Shown: positions 22,147-31,761, counted from the first letter of the stretch. The stretch is 64,000 bases of DNA from Stutzerimonas stutzeri KOS6 (GCF_000307775.2 NZ_KK020675.1:508553-572552); one strand, 5' to 3'. Numbers and translations: made by a program. Notes: a model not told the origin generated them from the letters alone.

Positions 22147-23205
22147 TTACCAGCGATAACGCAACACTGTACCGGTGTCGGGCGCCACCGGCGCGCTGTC
22201 CGGCTCGACGGCTTCGCCAGGCTCGCCCATCGGCTGCTGCGCAGCCAACGGCTGTTCGCCTTCGCTCACCTCCTGCAGTCGCGCCAGCGACAGCTGCGCA
22301 CGCAGTTGCTCGGGACTGGCATTGACGCGATAGACCAGGCGATCACTCTCGACCCGCAGCAATACGCCGCCGAACGGCTCGAGCAACCGGTCCAGCTCGG
22401 CGAAGCGCGCCACATCGGCGCCGATGACTTCCACCGTGAGGTCCGATGCCGCACCTGGCTCGATTAGATACCGCGGAGCGAGATACTGACTGACCGCCAA
22501 CATGACCGCATCGGCAAGCGCCTCGGGAGTTTGCGCTTCGACCTTGCCGTCACGCTGTTCGGCATCGACCCATAGCCGCCAACGCGCCTGCCAGCTCGCA
22601 CCCGCTTCACGCGCATGCACCGCAAGCAGGACATCGGCGTCATAACGCTCGGACGGTTCACCGAGCACACCGGGGCGAGCCTCGGCAAAGCCCTCCGGCG
22701 TCGCCAGCAACTGCTCGGACAGGTCGGCCAGCGGCAGGCGCAACGGCAGGCCGCGATGCTGTGCAGCCCCGCGCAGGATGCTGGCGTTTTCCTGGCCGTC
22801 ACCGATCAGCTGGGTGCCGTCCACTCGCTCGTTCAGCCACCACGCCAGTACCGTCGGGCGGTTCGCTCCCCACAGGGAAACGCCGGCACGCCGCAGACTG
22901 CGCTCGGTGGTCGCCGGATCGAACTCAACGACGATGTGCGCGTCCTCGTAGCCATACTTGCTGATCAGTTGCTGCGGGGCTTCGCGCAGGGCTGCGAGCG
23001 CCTCACGCTTGCCAGCCCCGGCATCGCCGGTCAGGCGCAGCAACAGCGTGTCGAAGGCACGCTGCAACGCGGCCGTGCGCTCCTCGGCCTGCTGACCGGA
23101 AACAGGCTCGCGCACCTGGTAAAGGTCCCTGAGCGGCTCAGCGTGGCCAGGCAGTGCCGCCCCGAATGCAATGCACAGGACGAGTAAGCGGAAGATAAGG
23201 CGCAT
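22147..23205 (-). CDS. DUF2066 periplasmic protein
   Basis: The 352-residue protein starts MRLIFRLLVLCIAFGAALPG, a clear Sec signal. The rest is soluble, with TAALQRAFDTLLLRLTGD early and an Asp/Arg-rich middle (LAWWLNERVDGTQLIGDG). This matches DUF2066, a proteobacterial family of unknown function found near hda and purM. The longer frame begins twelve codons earlier without a signal-like start. It is divergent from purM. Confidence 0.82.
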   Translation of the reverse strand: MRLIFRLLVLCIAFGAALPGHAEPLRDLYQVREPVSGQQAEERTAALQRAFDTLLLRLTGDAGAGKREALAALREAPQQLISKYGYEDAHIVVEFDPATTERSLRRAGVSLWGANRPTVLAWWLNERVDGTQLIGDGQENASILRGAAQHRGLPLRLPLADLSEQLLATPEGFAEARPGVLGEPSERYDADVLLAVHAREAGASWQARWRLWVDAEQRDGKVEAQTPEALADAVMLAVSQYLAPRYLIEPGAASDLTVEVIGADVARFAELDRLLEPFGGVLLRVESDRLVYRVNASPEQLRAQLSLARLQEVSEGEQPLAAQQPMGEPGEAVEPDSAPVAPDTGTVLRYRW

Positions 23206-23580
23206 GATCGATTCTCGCAGACCACCAGCGGCTGGCGGCATGAAGTAGGGGGAACAGGACGCTACACCTTAAACAGCCCGCTCTGAGGCGGCAACCGCCG
23301 GCCTCACGGTCGTTGGCACCCGGCACGCCGATCCCGCCTCCGCTTTCCTCCACCTCTGCTGCCGGGATGGCCGCTGCGCAGCAAGCCTGATAAAATCGCG
23401 CGCTTTCCGCAGACCGGTCTCGGCGCATGCCGAGCCCTGCAGTCAGACGCCAGGCAGACACGGCGCAGGGAGCATTTCCCGGCGACGGATCGGCACCTGC
23501 CGATCCCGGCAGACACTTGTTGGCCTGGGCGCCGTATTTGACCGGTCGATACCCGCATTCCTTCCACAGGTCCGGATTCT
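23206..23580. other. Divergent promoter region of the DUF2066 gene and purM
   Basis: These 375 bases separate the divergent DUF2066 and purM starts. In other pseudomonads purM can be under PurR-like control, but I do not see a clear PurR box. A less GC-rich patch (CTGATAAAATCGCGCGCTTT) at about 23388-23407 might hold a minus-ten element for purM. No coding frame here is convincing. Confidence 0.35.
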
Positions 23581-24639
23581 ATGAGCAAGCAACCCTCCCT
23601 CAGCTACAAGGACGCTGGCGTCGATATCGATGCAGGCGAAGCGCTGGTCGAACGCATCAAGGGCGTGGCCAAACGCACCGCACGGCCTGAGGTAATGGGT
23701 GGCCTGGGTGGCTTCGGCGCCCTGTGCGAAATTCCGGCCGGCTACAAGCAGCCGGTGCTGGTCTCCGGCACCGACGGCGTCGGCACCAAGCTGCGCCTGG
23801 CGCTGAACCTGAACAAGCACGACAGCATCGGCCAGGACCTGGTCGCCATGTGCGTCAATGACCTGGTGGTCTGTGGCGCCGAGCCACTGTTCTTCCTCGA
23901 CTACTACGCCACCGGCAAGCTCAACGTCGATGTCGCCGCCACCGTGGTCACCGGCATCGGCGCCGGCTGCGAACTGGCCGGCTGCTCGCTGGTCGGCGGC
24001 GAGACCGCCGAGATGCCGGGCATGTACGAAGGCGAAGACTACGACCTGGCCGGCTTCTGCGTCGGCGTAGTGGAAAAGAGCGAGATCATCGACGGTTCCA
24101 GAGTGCAGGCCGGCGATGCTTTGATCGCCCTGCCCTCCTCCGGCCCGCACTCCAACGGCTATTCGCTGATCCGCAAGATCATCGATGTTGCCGGCGCCGA
24201 CATCGAGAACATCCAGCTGGACGGCAAGCCGCTCACCGAACTGCTGATGGCCCCGACGCGGATCTATGTCAAGCCGCTGCTCAAGCTCATCAAGGACACC
24301 GGTGCGGTCAAGGCCATGGCGCACATCACCGGCGGCGGCCTGCTCGACAATATCCCCCGGGTACTGCCACAGGGCGCCCAGGCCATCATCGACGTGGCCA
24401 GCTGGAACCGCCCGGCGGTATTCGACTGGCTGCAGGAGCAAGGCAACGTCGACGAGCACGAGATGCACCGCGTGCTCAACTGCGGCGTCGGCATGGTCAT
24501 CTGCGTCGCCCAGGATCAGGTCGAGACGGTACTGGCCAACCTGCGCGCATCGGGTGAAGCACCGTGGCTCATCGGCGAGATCGCCAATGCCGCGGAAGGT
24601 GCCGAGCGAGTCGTGCTGAATAACCTGAAACAGCACTGA
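23581..24639 (+). CDS. purM: Phosphoribosylformylglycinamidine cyclo-ligase (AIR synthetase)
   Basis: PurM makes 5-aminoimidazole ribotide from FGAM with ATP in purine synthesis. The 352-residue protein begins [20 protein letters not shown] and has the family blocks [46 protein letters not shown] and [17 protein letters not shown]. Length is normal. Its stop overlaps the ATG of purN by one base, so the two are an operon. Confidence 0.97.
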   Translation: MSKQPSLSYKDAGVDIDAGEALVERIKGVAKRTARPEVMGGLGGFGALCEIPAGYKQPVLVSGTDGVGTKLRLALNLNKHDSIGQDLVAMCVNDLVVCGAEPLFFLDYYATGKLNVDVAATVVTGIGAGCELAGCSLVGGETAEMPGMYEGEDYDLAGFCVGVVEKSEIIDGSRVQAGDALIALPSSGPHSNGYSLIRKIIDVAGADIENIQLDGKPLTELLMAPTRIYVKPLLKLIKDTGAVKAMAHITGGGLLDNIPRVLPQGAQAIIDVASWNRPAVFDWLQEQGNVDEHEMHRVLNCGVGMVICVAQDQVETVLANLRASGEAPWLIGEIANAAEGAERVVLNNLKQH

Positions 24640-25286
24640 TGAGCGCAAGCTGCAATGTGGTGGTGCTGATTTCCGGCTCCGGCAGCAACCTGCAGGCGCT
24701 GATAAACAGCCAGAGCGAAGGCAATCCGGCGCGCATTCGTGCCGTGATTGCCAACCGCGCCGATGCCTTCGGACTGACCCGGGCGCAGGGCGCAGGCATT
24801 CCCACCGCCGTACTCGATCACAAGGCATTCGCTGGACGCGAGGCGTTCGATGCCGCGCTGATGCAAGCGATCGATGCCCATGCGCCCGACCTGGTGCTAC
24901 TGGCCGGCTTCATGCGGATCCTGACGCCCGGCTTCGTACGCCACTACCAGGGCCGCCTGCTGAATATCCATCCGTCACTGCTGCCCAGGCACAAGGGCCT
25001 CGACACCCATCGGCGCGCCCTCGAGGCCGGTGACGAGGAACATGGCTGCAGCGTCCATTTCGTCACCGAGGAGCTAGATGGCGGGCCGGTGGCGATCCAG
25101 GCGAGCCTGGCAATCAAGCCGGGCGACAACATCGATGAGCTCACTCATCGGGTACATGCCGCCGAACACCAGATCTACCCGCTGGCCATGCGCTGGTTCG
25201 CCGAGGGGCGCTTGCGCCTTGCCGAACAAGGCGCGATGCTGGACGGCACCATCCTGCCGGCCTCCGGCTATCAGATCAGAATCTAG
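24639..25286 (+). CDS. purN: Phosphoribosylglycinamide formyltransferase (GAR transformylase)
   Basis: PurN transfers a formyl group from 10-formyltetrahydrofolate to GAR. The 215-residue protein shows the phosphate loop SGSGSNLQAL (12-21), LLAGFMRIL and the catalytic triad Asn 109 and His 111 in LNIHPSLLPRHKGL with Asp 147 in TEELDGGP. It is translationally coupled to purM. The following envelope-protein gene starts nine bases later and may be part of the same transcript. Confidence 0.97.
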   Translation: MSASCNVVVLISGSGSNLQALINSQSEGNPARIRAVIANRADAFGLTRAQGAGIPTAVLDHKAFAGREAFDAALMQAIDAHAPDLVLLAGFMRILTPGFVRHYQGRLLNIHPSLLPRHKGLDTHRRALEAGDEEHGCSVHFVTEELDGGPVAIQASLAIKPGDNIDELTHRVHAAEHQIYPLAMRWFAEGRLRLAEQGAMLDGTILPASGYQIRI

Positions 25287-25294
25287 GAGATACC

Positions 25295-26005
25295 ATGCGT
25301 CGCGCCTTGCTGCTCGCTCTTGCCGTGCTCACCCTGCCGGTCCATGCCCTGGAGCTCAAGCCGTTCTCAGCCAGCTACACCGCCGACTGGAAACAGGTTC
25401 CGATGAGCGGCACAGCTCAGCGCAACCTGGAGCAGCTGGAAGACGGCAGCTGGCGCCTCGACTTCGAAGCTTCCATGCTGGTTGCGAGATTCAACGAGCG
25501 CAGCACCTTCCGCACCGAAGGCGACACGTTCCTCCCCCAGACCTACCGCCTCAAGCGCAGCGGCCTCGGCAAGGGCAAGCGTGTCGAACAGCGTTTCGAC
25601 TGGGAAAACAAGCAGGTCGAGGGCGAGGATCGCGGCGACCCGGTCAAGCTGCCGCTGCATCGCGGCCTGCTGGATAAGTCCACCTATCAGCTGGCGCTGC
25701 AGCACGAAGTAGCGGCAGGCAAGCAGAGCATGAGCTACCAGGTAGTCGACGGCGACGAGATCGAAACGTACGACTTCCGAGTTCTGGGCGAAGAGAGCGT
25801 CAGCACCAAGGCCGGCCAGGTCGACGCCATCAAGGTCGAGCGTGTGCGCGATCCGACTCAGAGCAAACGCGAAACCATCCTCTGGTTCGCCAAGGATTGG
25901 GATTACCTGCTGGTTCGCCTGCACCAGGTGGAGAAGGACGGCAAGGAATACCAGATCATGCTCGAAGAAGGCAGCGTCGCCGGCAAGTCCGTCAAAGGCA
26001 ACTGA
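25295..26005 (+). CDS. DUF3108 periplasmic protein
   Basis: The 236-residue protein has a signal peptide (MRRALLLALAVLTLPVHA). The remainder is beta-rich, with LELKPFSASYTADWKQVPMSG at its start, characteristic of DUF3108. GGAGATACC precedes the ATG. Its placement after purMN is shared with other pseudomonads. Function is unknown; the fold is thought to be lipocalin- or LolA-like, which I offer only as inference. Confidence 0.82.
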   Translation: MRRALLLALAVLTLPVHALELKPFSASYTADWKQVPMSGTAQRNLEQLEDGSWRLDFEASMLVARFNERSTFRTEGDTFLPQTYRLKRSGLGKGKRVEQRFDWENKQVEGEDRGDPVKLPLHRGLLDKSTYQLALQHEVAAGKQSMSYQVVDGDEIETYDFRVLGEESVSTKAGQVDAIKVERVRDPTQSKRETILWFAKDWDYLLVRLHQVEKDGKEYQIMLEEGSVAGKSVKGN

Positions 26006-26059
26006 GCCATCGCGGCAGGGTCGATGACTGCCGCCTCCCCCACACTTGCGAGTCCATCG

Positions 26060-26725
26060 ATGGCCCCTTCACGCTCCCTGCTGATTGCACTGCTGCTGTC
26101 CCTGGCGGGCTGCCAGTCTTTCTTCGCCGACGGCAACCCACCTCAAGTGGCGACCGAACGCTTGCAAGGCGAGCTACGGCGAGTCGACGGCCAGCTGCAG
26201 TTCCAGAGTTGCCAGGGCCAGCGCACGCTAAGCCTGCGGGAAGGGACGACAACTTTGCAGGATGACGCACAGGCACTGATGACCGACCAACAGCAGCGGC
26301 TGTTCGCCGATCTGCGTGGCACGCTCAGCCATGCGCAGCAAGAAGGCCCCGGCCTGCTCGCACTGACCCGCATCTACCGGCTGCAACGCGAAGGCCACGG
26401 CTGCCATGAAGACAGCTTCAAGGAGCTGATCCTGCGCGCCAGCGGCCATGAGTCAGGCTGGACGCTGAGCGTGACCACGCGCGGCATGCTGCTGGTACGC
26501 CCTGGCGAATCGCCGATTGCTCTGCCCTACCTGGAAGAGCAGCTCCCCGGCGGCCAGCTCAGCTTCACCAGTGAAGCCAACGAACATCGGCTCGACCTCT
26601 GGGTCGCGCCGCAGCGCTGCATCGACAGCGCCAGCGGCACCGTCAGCCACCTGACCGCGGAACTCCGCCTGGGCAGCCAGACCTTGCGTGGCTGCGCCTA
26701 CTACGGCGGCGGCCGCGACGACTGA
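26060..26725 (+). CDS. Putative lipoprotein, 221 residues
   Basis: The chosen start MAPSRSLLIALLLSLAGCQS gives a lipoprotein signal with lipobox LAGC (Cys 18); an upstream in-frame ATG would put twelve polar residues before the signal. The mature part resembles the META/NlpE-like small beta-barrel lipoproteins only loosely (GELRRVDGQLQFQSCQGQR), and I do not assign a family. It follows the DUF3108 gene by 54 bases and precedes dapC. Confidence 0.7.
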   Translation: MAPSRSLLIALLLSLAGCQSFFADGNPPQVATERLQGELRRVDGQLQFQSCQGQRTLSLREGTTTLQDDAQALMTDQQQRLFADLRGTLSHAQQEGPGLLALTRIYRLQREGHGCHEDSFKELILRASGHESGWTLSVTTRGMLLVRPGESPIALPYLEEQLPGGQLSFTSEANEHRLDLWVAPQRCIDSASGTVSHLTAELRLGSQTLRGCAYYGGGRDD

Positions 26726-26774
26726 ACTCATGAATGTGGACATTCGCCGCATTCATCCTGAAAGAACTGCATCC

Positions 26775-27971
26775 ATGAACCACGCCCTGAACCTGCTGCA
26801 CCCCTACCCCTTCGAGAAACTGCGCGGCCTGCTCGCCGACGCTCAACCGCCGGCAGACAAGCACGCCATCGCGCTGTCGATCGGCGAGCCCAAGCACCGC
26901 TCGCCGGACTTCGTCGCCCAGACGCTGACCGACAACCTCGATCAACTGGCGGTCTATCCGACCACGCTCGGCATTCCTGCGCTGCGCGAAGCCATTGCGC
27001 GCTGGTGCGAGCGCCGCTTCGATCTCGCCGCAGAGGCGCTGGACCCGGCGCGGCACGTGTTGCCGGTCAATGGTACGCGCGAAGCCTTGTTCGCCTTCAC
27101 CCAGGCGGTGGTGGATCGCGACGCAGCCGGTCTGGTGGTCAGCCCCAATCCGTTCTATCAGATCTATGAAGGCGCGGCGCTGCTCGCCGGGGCCACGCCG
27201 CACTACCTGCCGTGCCTCGAGCAGAACGGCTTCAACCCGGACTTCGATGCCGTGCCGGCAGACGTCTGGCAGCGCTGCCAGATCCTTTTCCTCTGCTCAC
27301 CGGGCAACCCGACCGGCGCGCTTGTGCCACTGGAAACCCTGAAGAAGCTGATCGCCCTGGCCGACGAGCACGACTTCGTCATCGCCGCGGACGAATGCTA
27401 CAGCGAGCTGTATTTCGACGAGGCCAGTCCGCCGGCAGGCCTGCTCAGCGCGTGCGCCGCGCTGGGACGCCATGACTACAAGCGCTGCGTGGTCTTCCAC
27501 AGCCTGTCGAAGCGCTCGAACCTGCCGGGGCTGCGCTCGGGCTTCGTCGCCGGCGATGCCGATATCCTCAAGGCCTTCCTGCTCTATCGCACCTACCACG
27601 GCTGCGCTATGCCTGTGCCGACCCAGCTGGCGAGCATCGCGGCGTGGAACGACGAGATTCACGTTCGCGCCAACCGCGAGCTGTATCGTGCCAAGTTCGA
27701 TGCCGTGCTGGACATACTCGCGCCGGTCATGGACGTGCAGCGGCCGGACGGCGGCTTCTACCTGTGGCCGAAAACGCCACTGGACGATCAGCAGTTCACC
27801 CGCGAGCTGTTCATCCGCGAGCATGTGACCGTGGTGCCAGGCTCCTACCTGTCGCGTGAAGTCGACGGCGTATCCCCTGGGGCGGGCCGCGTTCGCATGG
27901 CGCTGGTTGCGCCGCTGGCCGAATGCATCGAAGCGGCCCAACGCATCCGCCATTTCATCGAAACCCTGTAA
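26775..27971 (+). CDS. dapC: N-succinyl-diaminopimelate aminotransferase
   Basis: DapC is the PLP-dependent aminotransferase of the succinylase branch of lysine and peptidoglycan-precursor synthesis, producing N-succinyl-LL-diaminopimelate. The 398-residue fold-type I protein has SIGEPKH near the N-terminus, LCSPGNPTGALV, AADECYSELYFD and the PLP Lys 246 in FHSLSKRSNLPGLRSGF. An in-frame ATG fifteen codons upstream is less likely. dapD lies about 1.5 kb downstream, so two steps of the same pathway are linked. Confidence 0.93.
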   Translation: MNHALNLLHPYPFEKLRGLLADAQPPADKHAIALSIGEPKHRSPDFVAQTLTDNLDQLAVYPTTLGIPALREAIARWCERRFDLAAEALDPARHVLPVNGTREALFAFTQAVVDRDAAGLVVSPNPFYQIYEGAALLAGATPHYLPCLEQNGFNPDFDAVPADVWQRCQILFLCSPGNPTGALVPLETLKKLIALADEHDFVIAADECYSELYFDEASPPAGLLSACAALGRHDYKRCVVFHSLSKRSNLPGLRSGFVAGDADILKAFLLYRTYHGCAMPVPTQLASIAAWNDEIHVRANRELYRAKFDAVLDILAPVMDVQRPDGGFYLWPKTPLDDQQFTRELFIREHVTVVPGSYLSREVDGVSPGAGRVRMALVAPLAECIEAAQRIRHFIETL

Positions 27972-27981
27972 GCGAATCGGA

Positions 27982-28006
27982 GCCGGGGCAGCCTCGCCGC
28001 CCCGGC
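27982..28006. terminator. Hairpin between the convergent dapC and 53-residue gene
   Basis: GCCGGGGC and GCCCCGGC form an eight-base stem with a nine-base loop between two convergent stops. No T tract follows on either side, so it is at best a weak terminator serving both strands. Confidence 0.4.
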
Positions 28007-28016
28007 ATGCCCACGC

Positions 28017-28178
28017 TCAGGCTACGCCAGGCGGGATCGCGTCCTTGCCATAATCGCGTAGCTTCTCCAGGTTTTCCGGCTTCATGTGTTCAGGCACGTC
28101 CGGGGCCGGACGTTCCTGCTGCGGCTCGGAGTGCGCTTCGTCGCGTGCCGGCCCGGCACGCTCGTCATGCTCGCTCAT
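28017..28178 (-). CDS. Small acidic/polar protein, 53 residues
   Basis: This short frame encodes a polar peptide starting MSEHDERAGPARDEA and ending LRDYGKDAIPPGVA. It has a near-consensus ribosome-binding site, GGGAGG six bases before the ATG, the best evidence that it is real. No signal or membrane segment is visible. The N-terminal half is probably disordered and the C-terminal half may form a short helix (MKPENLEKLRDYGKDA). Fifteen bases separate it from the gene upstream on the same strand, which suggests co-transcription. Function unknown. Confidence 0.65.
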   Translation of the reverse strand: MSEHDERAGPARDEAHSEPQQERPAPDVPEHMKPENLEKLRDYGKDAIPPGVA

Positions 28179-28192
28179 ACGCGGCCTCCCGT

Positions 28193-28438
28193 TCAGATGG
28201 CATTTTCTTCCCAGATCAGCTGTCCTTCGTCGCTGACCTCTATAACCTTAGTCAATGCTGCCTCGGCGATCGCATCAGCCTCTGACGCCAGGTCGTAGCG
28301 GCGGCCATCGGCGATCCTGAACACCTGTACGTGCTCGTCGCTATCGCGTCGCTTGACGGCGATGACCGCCTCGAACGCATTCTCGACGGGCACCGCCGAA
28401 GAAATCGCCTCGAAATTCTCGAAATGCTTGCGCGCCAT
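28193..28438 (-). CDS. Conserved hypothetical protein, 81 residues
   Basis: The product MARKHFENFEAISSAVPVE... is a small soluble protein with a central strand-rich part (AVIAVKRRDSDEHVQVFRIA) and no recognised motif. GGTGAGGTG lies just upstream of the ATG. It is the first gene of a probable two-gene unit with the 53-residue gene, divergent from a thioredoxin-like gene. I do not recognise the family. Confidence 0.6.
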   Translation of the reverse strand: MARKHFENFEAISSAVPVENAFEAVIAVKRRDSDEHVQVFRIADGRRYDLASEADAIAEAALTKVIEVSDEGQLIWEENAI

Positions 28439-28566
28439 TACTCGTCACCTCACCGTTGCGATTGTCATCAATGGACAACGCCAGCAGTGTAAAAGGTCGA
28501 GTTTCCCGGCTGAACGACGGTTCGCCAGCAGGCTCGAACGTTTAACCGCACCTTGGAGGCCCTCCC

Positions 28567-28896
28567 GTGAACATGACAGAACACTACACGCCAACCGAAC
28601 CAAGCCGGGCCGAGGTCGATGCCATGCGCGGGCCGGTCCTGCTGGAGTTCGGCACGCCATGGTGCGGCCACTGCCGCGCCGCTCAGCCGCTGATCGGCCA
28701 GGCGCTGGCCGACAGGACGGGCATCAGCCATCTGAAAATCGAGGACGGACCCGGCCGCCCGCTTGGGCGCTCGTTCCGCGTCAAGTTGTGGCCGACGCTG
28801 ATCCTGCTGGAAAACGGCTCCGAGCTTGGGCGCATCGTACGCCCGCAAAACCAGCAGGCCATCGAGCAGGCGCTGGGCGAAGCAGGAAAAGGCTGA
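28567..28896 (+). CDS. Thioredoxin-like protein
   Basis: The 109-residue thioredoxin fold has the redox motif EFGTPWCGHCRAAQPLI and the cis-Pro segment KLWPTLILLENG. The start is GTG, seven bases after GGAGG; an ATG two codons later has worse spacing. No signal peptide, so it is cytoplasmic. It is upstream of the YffB-like gene on the same strand. CGHC is more PDI-like than the CGPC of standard thioredoxin, so it may have a specialised partner. Confidence 0.86.
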   Translation: MNMTEHYTPTEPSRAEVDAMRGPVLLEFGTPWCGHCRAAQPLIGQALADRTGISHLKIEDGPGRPLGRSFRVKLWPTLILLENGSELGRIVRPQNQQAIEQALGEAGKG

Positions 28897-29031
28897 GCAT
28901 GCGCAACCGCCGCGGACTGCCACACCAGCCCTGCGGGGCAAACGCCTCGACGGCATGCAGCGCCTCCACAGGCCGGCGAGGCATGGCATAATCCGCCGTC
29001 CAGTTTTGCAGGAGTCTTGGAGAGTCGCTCT

Positions 29032-29403
29032 ATGTCCGAACCAGATCAGCAGTTGCGCCTGTACGGAATCAAAGCCTGTGACACCATGAAAAAGGCCCGT
29101 ATCTGGCTCGACGAGCACGGGCTAAGCTACGACTTCCACGACTACAAGAGCGTCGGCATCGACCGCAGCCACCTCGAAGCCTGGTGTAACGAACACGGCT
29201 GGCAGACCGTTCTCAACCGTGCAGGCACCACCTTCCGCAAGCTGGACGACGCTGAAAAGGCCGATCTTGACCAGGCCCGGGCCATCGAGCTGATGTTGGC
29301 CCAACCGTCGATGATCAAGCGCCCCGTACTCGATCTGGGCGATAGAACCCTGATCGGCTTCAAGCCCGATCTTTACGCTGCCGCACTGGCGGCGCCGAAC
29401 TGA
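29032..29403 (+). CDS. YffB/Spx-family ArsC-like protein
   Basis: The 123-residue ArsC-superfamily protein begins with LRLYGIKACDTMKKARIWL, carrying a single N-terminal Cys, and ends with SMIKRPVLDLGDRTLIGF. This CDTMKKA pattern is the YffB type, a glutathione-linked thiol reductase candidate rather than a true arsenate reductase. GGAGAGTCGCTCT precedes the ATG. It lies immediately upstream of dapD, as in P. aeruginosa. Confidence 0.87.
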   Translation: MSEPDQQLRLYGIKACDTMKKARIWLDEHGLSYDFHDYKSVGIDRSHLEAWCNEHGWQTVLNRAGTTFRKLDDAEKADLDQARAIELMLAQPSMIKRPVLDLGDRTLIGFKPDLYAAALAAPN

Positions 29404-29446
29404 TAGCCGCCCACAGACGGCGCGGCCAACGAAAAAGGATAATCCT

Positions 29447-30481
29447 ATGTCTGCAAACCTGTTCAGCCTCGCCTTTGGCGTCGGCACCCAGAACCGCCAG
29501 GGCGACTGGCTGGAAGTCTTCTACGCGCAGCCGCTGCTGCAGCCGGCCGGCGAACTGGTGGCCGCCATCGCCCCGCTGCTCGGCTATGCCGGTGGCAATC
29601 AGGCGATCAGCATCACCACCACGCAGGCCGCTCAGCTGGCCGATGCGCTCAAGCCGCTCGACGCCACCCAGTACGCGCTGCTGACCCGCCTGGCCGAAAG
29701 CCAGCGCCCGCTGGTCGCCACCCTGCTGGCTGAAGATGCGCCACTGACCTCCACCCCCGAGGCGTACCTCAAGCTGCACCTGCTGTCCCACCGCCTGGCC
29801 AAGCCGCACGGCCTGAACCTGACTGGCATCTTCCCGCTGCTGCCCAATGTCGCCTGGACCAATCAGGGCGCCGTGGATCTGAGCGAACTGGCCGAGCGTC
29901 AACTGGAAGCACGCCTGAAGGGCGACCTGCTGGAAGTCTTCTCGGTGGACAAGTTCCCGAAAATGACCGACTACGTGGTCCCGGCCGGCGTGCGCATCGC
30001 CGACACCGCTCGTGTGCGCCTCGGCGCCTATGTCGGTGAAGGCACCACCGTGATGCACGAGGGCTTCATCAACTTCAACGCCGGTACCGCCGGCCCGGGC
30101 ATGATCGAAGGCCGCGTTTCCGCTGGCGTGTTCGTCGGCAAGGGTTCGGACCTGGGCGGCGGCTGCTCGACCATGGGTACCCTGTCCGGTGGCGGCAACA
30201 TCGTCATTTCCGTGGGCGAAGGCTGCCTGATCGGCGCGAATGCCGGTATCGGCATCCCGCTGGGCGACCGCAACACCGTGGAATCCGGCCTTTACATCAC
30301 TGCCGGCACCAAGGTCAGCCTGCTCGACGAAGGCGACCAGCTGGTCAAAGTGGTCAAGGCCCGCGAACTGGCCGGCCAGAGCGATCTGCTGTTCCGTCGC
30401 AACTCGCAGACCGGCGCCGTGGAGTGCAAGACCCACAAGTCGGCCATCGAGCTGAACGAGGCGCTGCACGCGCATAACTGA
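29447..30481 (+). CDS. dapD: Tetrahydrodipicolinate N-succinyltransferase
   Basis: DapD transfers succinyl from succinyl-CoA to tetrahydrodipicolinate in the lysine/diaminopimelate pathway. The 344-residue protein is the longer form found in pseudomonads. Its C-terminal left-handed beta-helix region shows the hexapeptide pattern (for example VRLGAYVGEGTTVMHEGFIN, GVFVGKGSDLGGGCSTMG and GEGCLIGANAGIGIPLGD). It acts directly upstream of the DapC step. Confidence 0.95.
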   Translation: MSANLFSLAFGVGTQNRQGDWLEVFYAQPLLQPAGELVAAIAPLLGYAGGNQAISITTTQAAQLADALKPLDATQYALLTRLAESQRPLVATLLAEDAPLTSTPEAYLKLHLLSHRLAKPHGLNLTGIFPLLPNVAWTNQGAVDLSELAERQLEARLKGDLLEVFSVDKFPKMTDYVVPAGVRIADTARVRLGAYVGEGTTVMHEGFINFNAGTAGPGMIEGRVSAGVFVGKGSDLGGGCSTMGTLSGGGNIVISVGEGCLIGANAGIGIPLGDRNTVESGLYITAGTKVSLLDEGDQLVKVVKARELAGQSDLLFRRNSQTGAVECKTHKSAIELNEALHAHN

Positions 30482-30555
30482 GCAGGAGCAGCGGCAAGCT
30501 GCGAGCCATGAGCGCCTGCCTTGCCGCCTCCCCTGCAGCTGGAGGTTTGCCGCTT

Positions 30556-31761
30556 ATGGCCCTGTTTTCTCCCTGGCGCGCCGACTTCCCTGCCCTGGCG
30601 GTGCTCGAAGCGCAAGGCCAGACCTATCTCGACAGCGCCGCCACAGCCCAGAAGCCACAGGCGCTGATCGATGCCCTCAGCGGCTACTACACCTGCGGCG
30701 CCGCCAATGTGCATCGCGCCCAGCACCAGCCCGCCGAGCGCGCCACCCGCGCCTACGAGGATGCCCGCATCAAGGTGGCCAAGTGGCTGAATGCGGCCTC
30801 GCCCACCGAAATCGTCTTCACCCGCGGCGCCACCGAAGCGCTGAACCTGCTTGCCTACGGCCTGGAGCATCTCATCGAGGCCGGTGACGAAATCGTCATC
30901 AGCGCCCTCGAACATCACGCCAATCTGCTGCCCTGGCAGCAGTTGGCCAAACGACGCGACGCCAGGCTGCAGGTGCTGCCCATCGACGCCTCAGGGCGCA
31001 TCGACCTCACCGCTGCCGCCGAACTGATCGGACCGCGCACGCGCGTGCTGGCGGTGAGTCAGCTGTCCAACGTGCTCGGCTGCTGGCAGCCGCTCGACGA
31101 ACTGTTGCGCCTGGCCAAGGCACAAGATGCGCTGACCGTCGTCGATGGTGCGCAAGGCGTGGTCCACGGGCGCCACGACATGGCCGCGCTGGGCTGCGAC
31201 TTCTACGTGCTGTCCAGCCACAAGCTCTACGGCCCCGATGGTGTCGGCGCGCTCTATGGTCGCGGCGAATCGCTGCTGCAGCTACGCCACTGGCAGTTCG
31301 GTGGCGAGATGGTGCGGATCGCCGACTACCAGCACGCCGAATTCCACGCCGCACCACTGGGCTTCGAGGCCGGCACGCCGCCGATCTCAGGCGTGATCGG
31401 ACTGGGTACCACGCTGGACTATCTCGCGAGTCTCGATGCCGCCACCGTTGGCCAGCATGAGCAGGCGCTGCACGACCGGCTGGTGGCCGAACTGACGGCC
31501 CGGGATGGCGTCCGCCTGCTCGGTTCGCCGCAGGTCGCCCTGGCCAGTTTCGTGGTCGACCGAGTGCACCATGCCGACCTGGGGCATCTGCTCACCGAAC
31601 AGGGGATCGCCGTGCGCAGCGGCAATCACTGCGCCATGCCGCTGATGAAGCATCTCGGCCTGGACGGTGCAACACGCGTCTCTCTCGGGCTTTACAACGA
31701 TCACAGCGATCTCGAGCGTTTCTTCGACGCGCTGGATCAGGCCCTGGAACTGTTGCGATGA
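30556..31761 (+). CDS. Cysteine desulfurase, SufS/CsdA type
   Basis: PLP enzyme that removes sulfur from cysteine to form a persulfide. The start MALFSPWRADFPALAVLEAQ is supported by GGAGG ten bases upstream and gives 401 residues. The PLP Lys 223 is in LSSHKLYGPDG and the persulfide-forming Cys 359 in RSGNHCAMPLM. The gene overlaps its SufE-like partner by four bases. No other suf genes are nearby, so it looks like the CsdA-CsdE pair rather than a suf operon. P. aeruginosa has a desulfurase gene next to dapD in the same way. Confidence 0.92.
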   Translation: MALFSPWRADFPALAVLEAQGQTYLDSAATAQKPQALIDALSGYYTCGAANVHRAQHQPAERATRAYEDARIKVAKWLNAASPTEIVFTRGATEALNLLAYGLEHLIEAGDEIVISALEHHANLLPWQQLAKRRDARLQVLPIDASGRIDLTAAAELIGPRTRVLAVSQLSNVLGCWQPLDELLRLAKAQDALTVVDGAQGVVHGRHDMAALGCDFYVLSSHKLYGPDGVGALYGRGESLLQLRHWQFGGEMVRIADYQHAEFHAAPLGFEAGTPPISGVIGLGTTLDYLASLDAATVGQHEQALHDRLVAELTARDGVRLLGSPQVALASFVVDRVHHADLGHLLTEQGIAVRSGNHCAMPLMKHLGLDGATRVSLGLYNDHSDLERFFDALDQALELLR

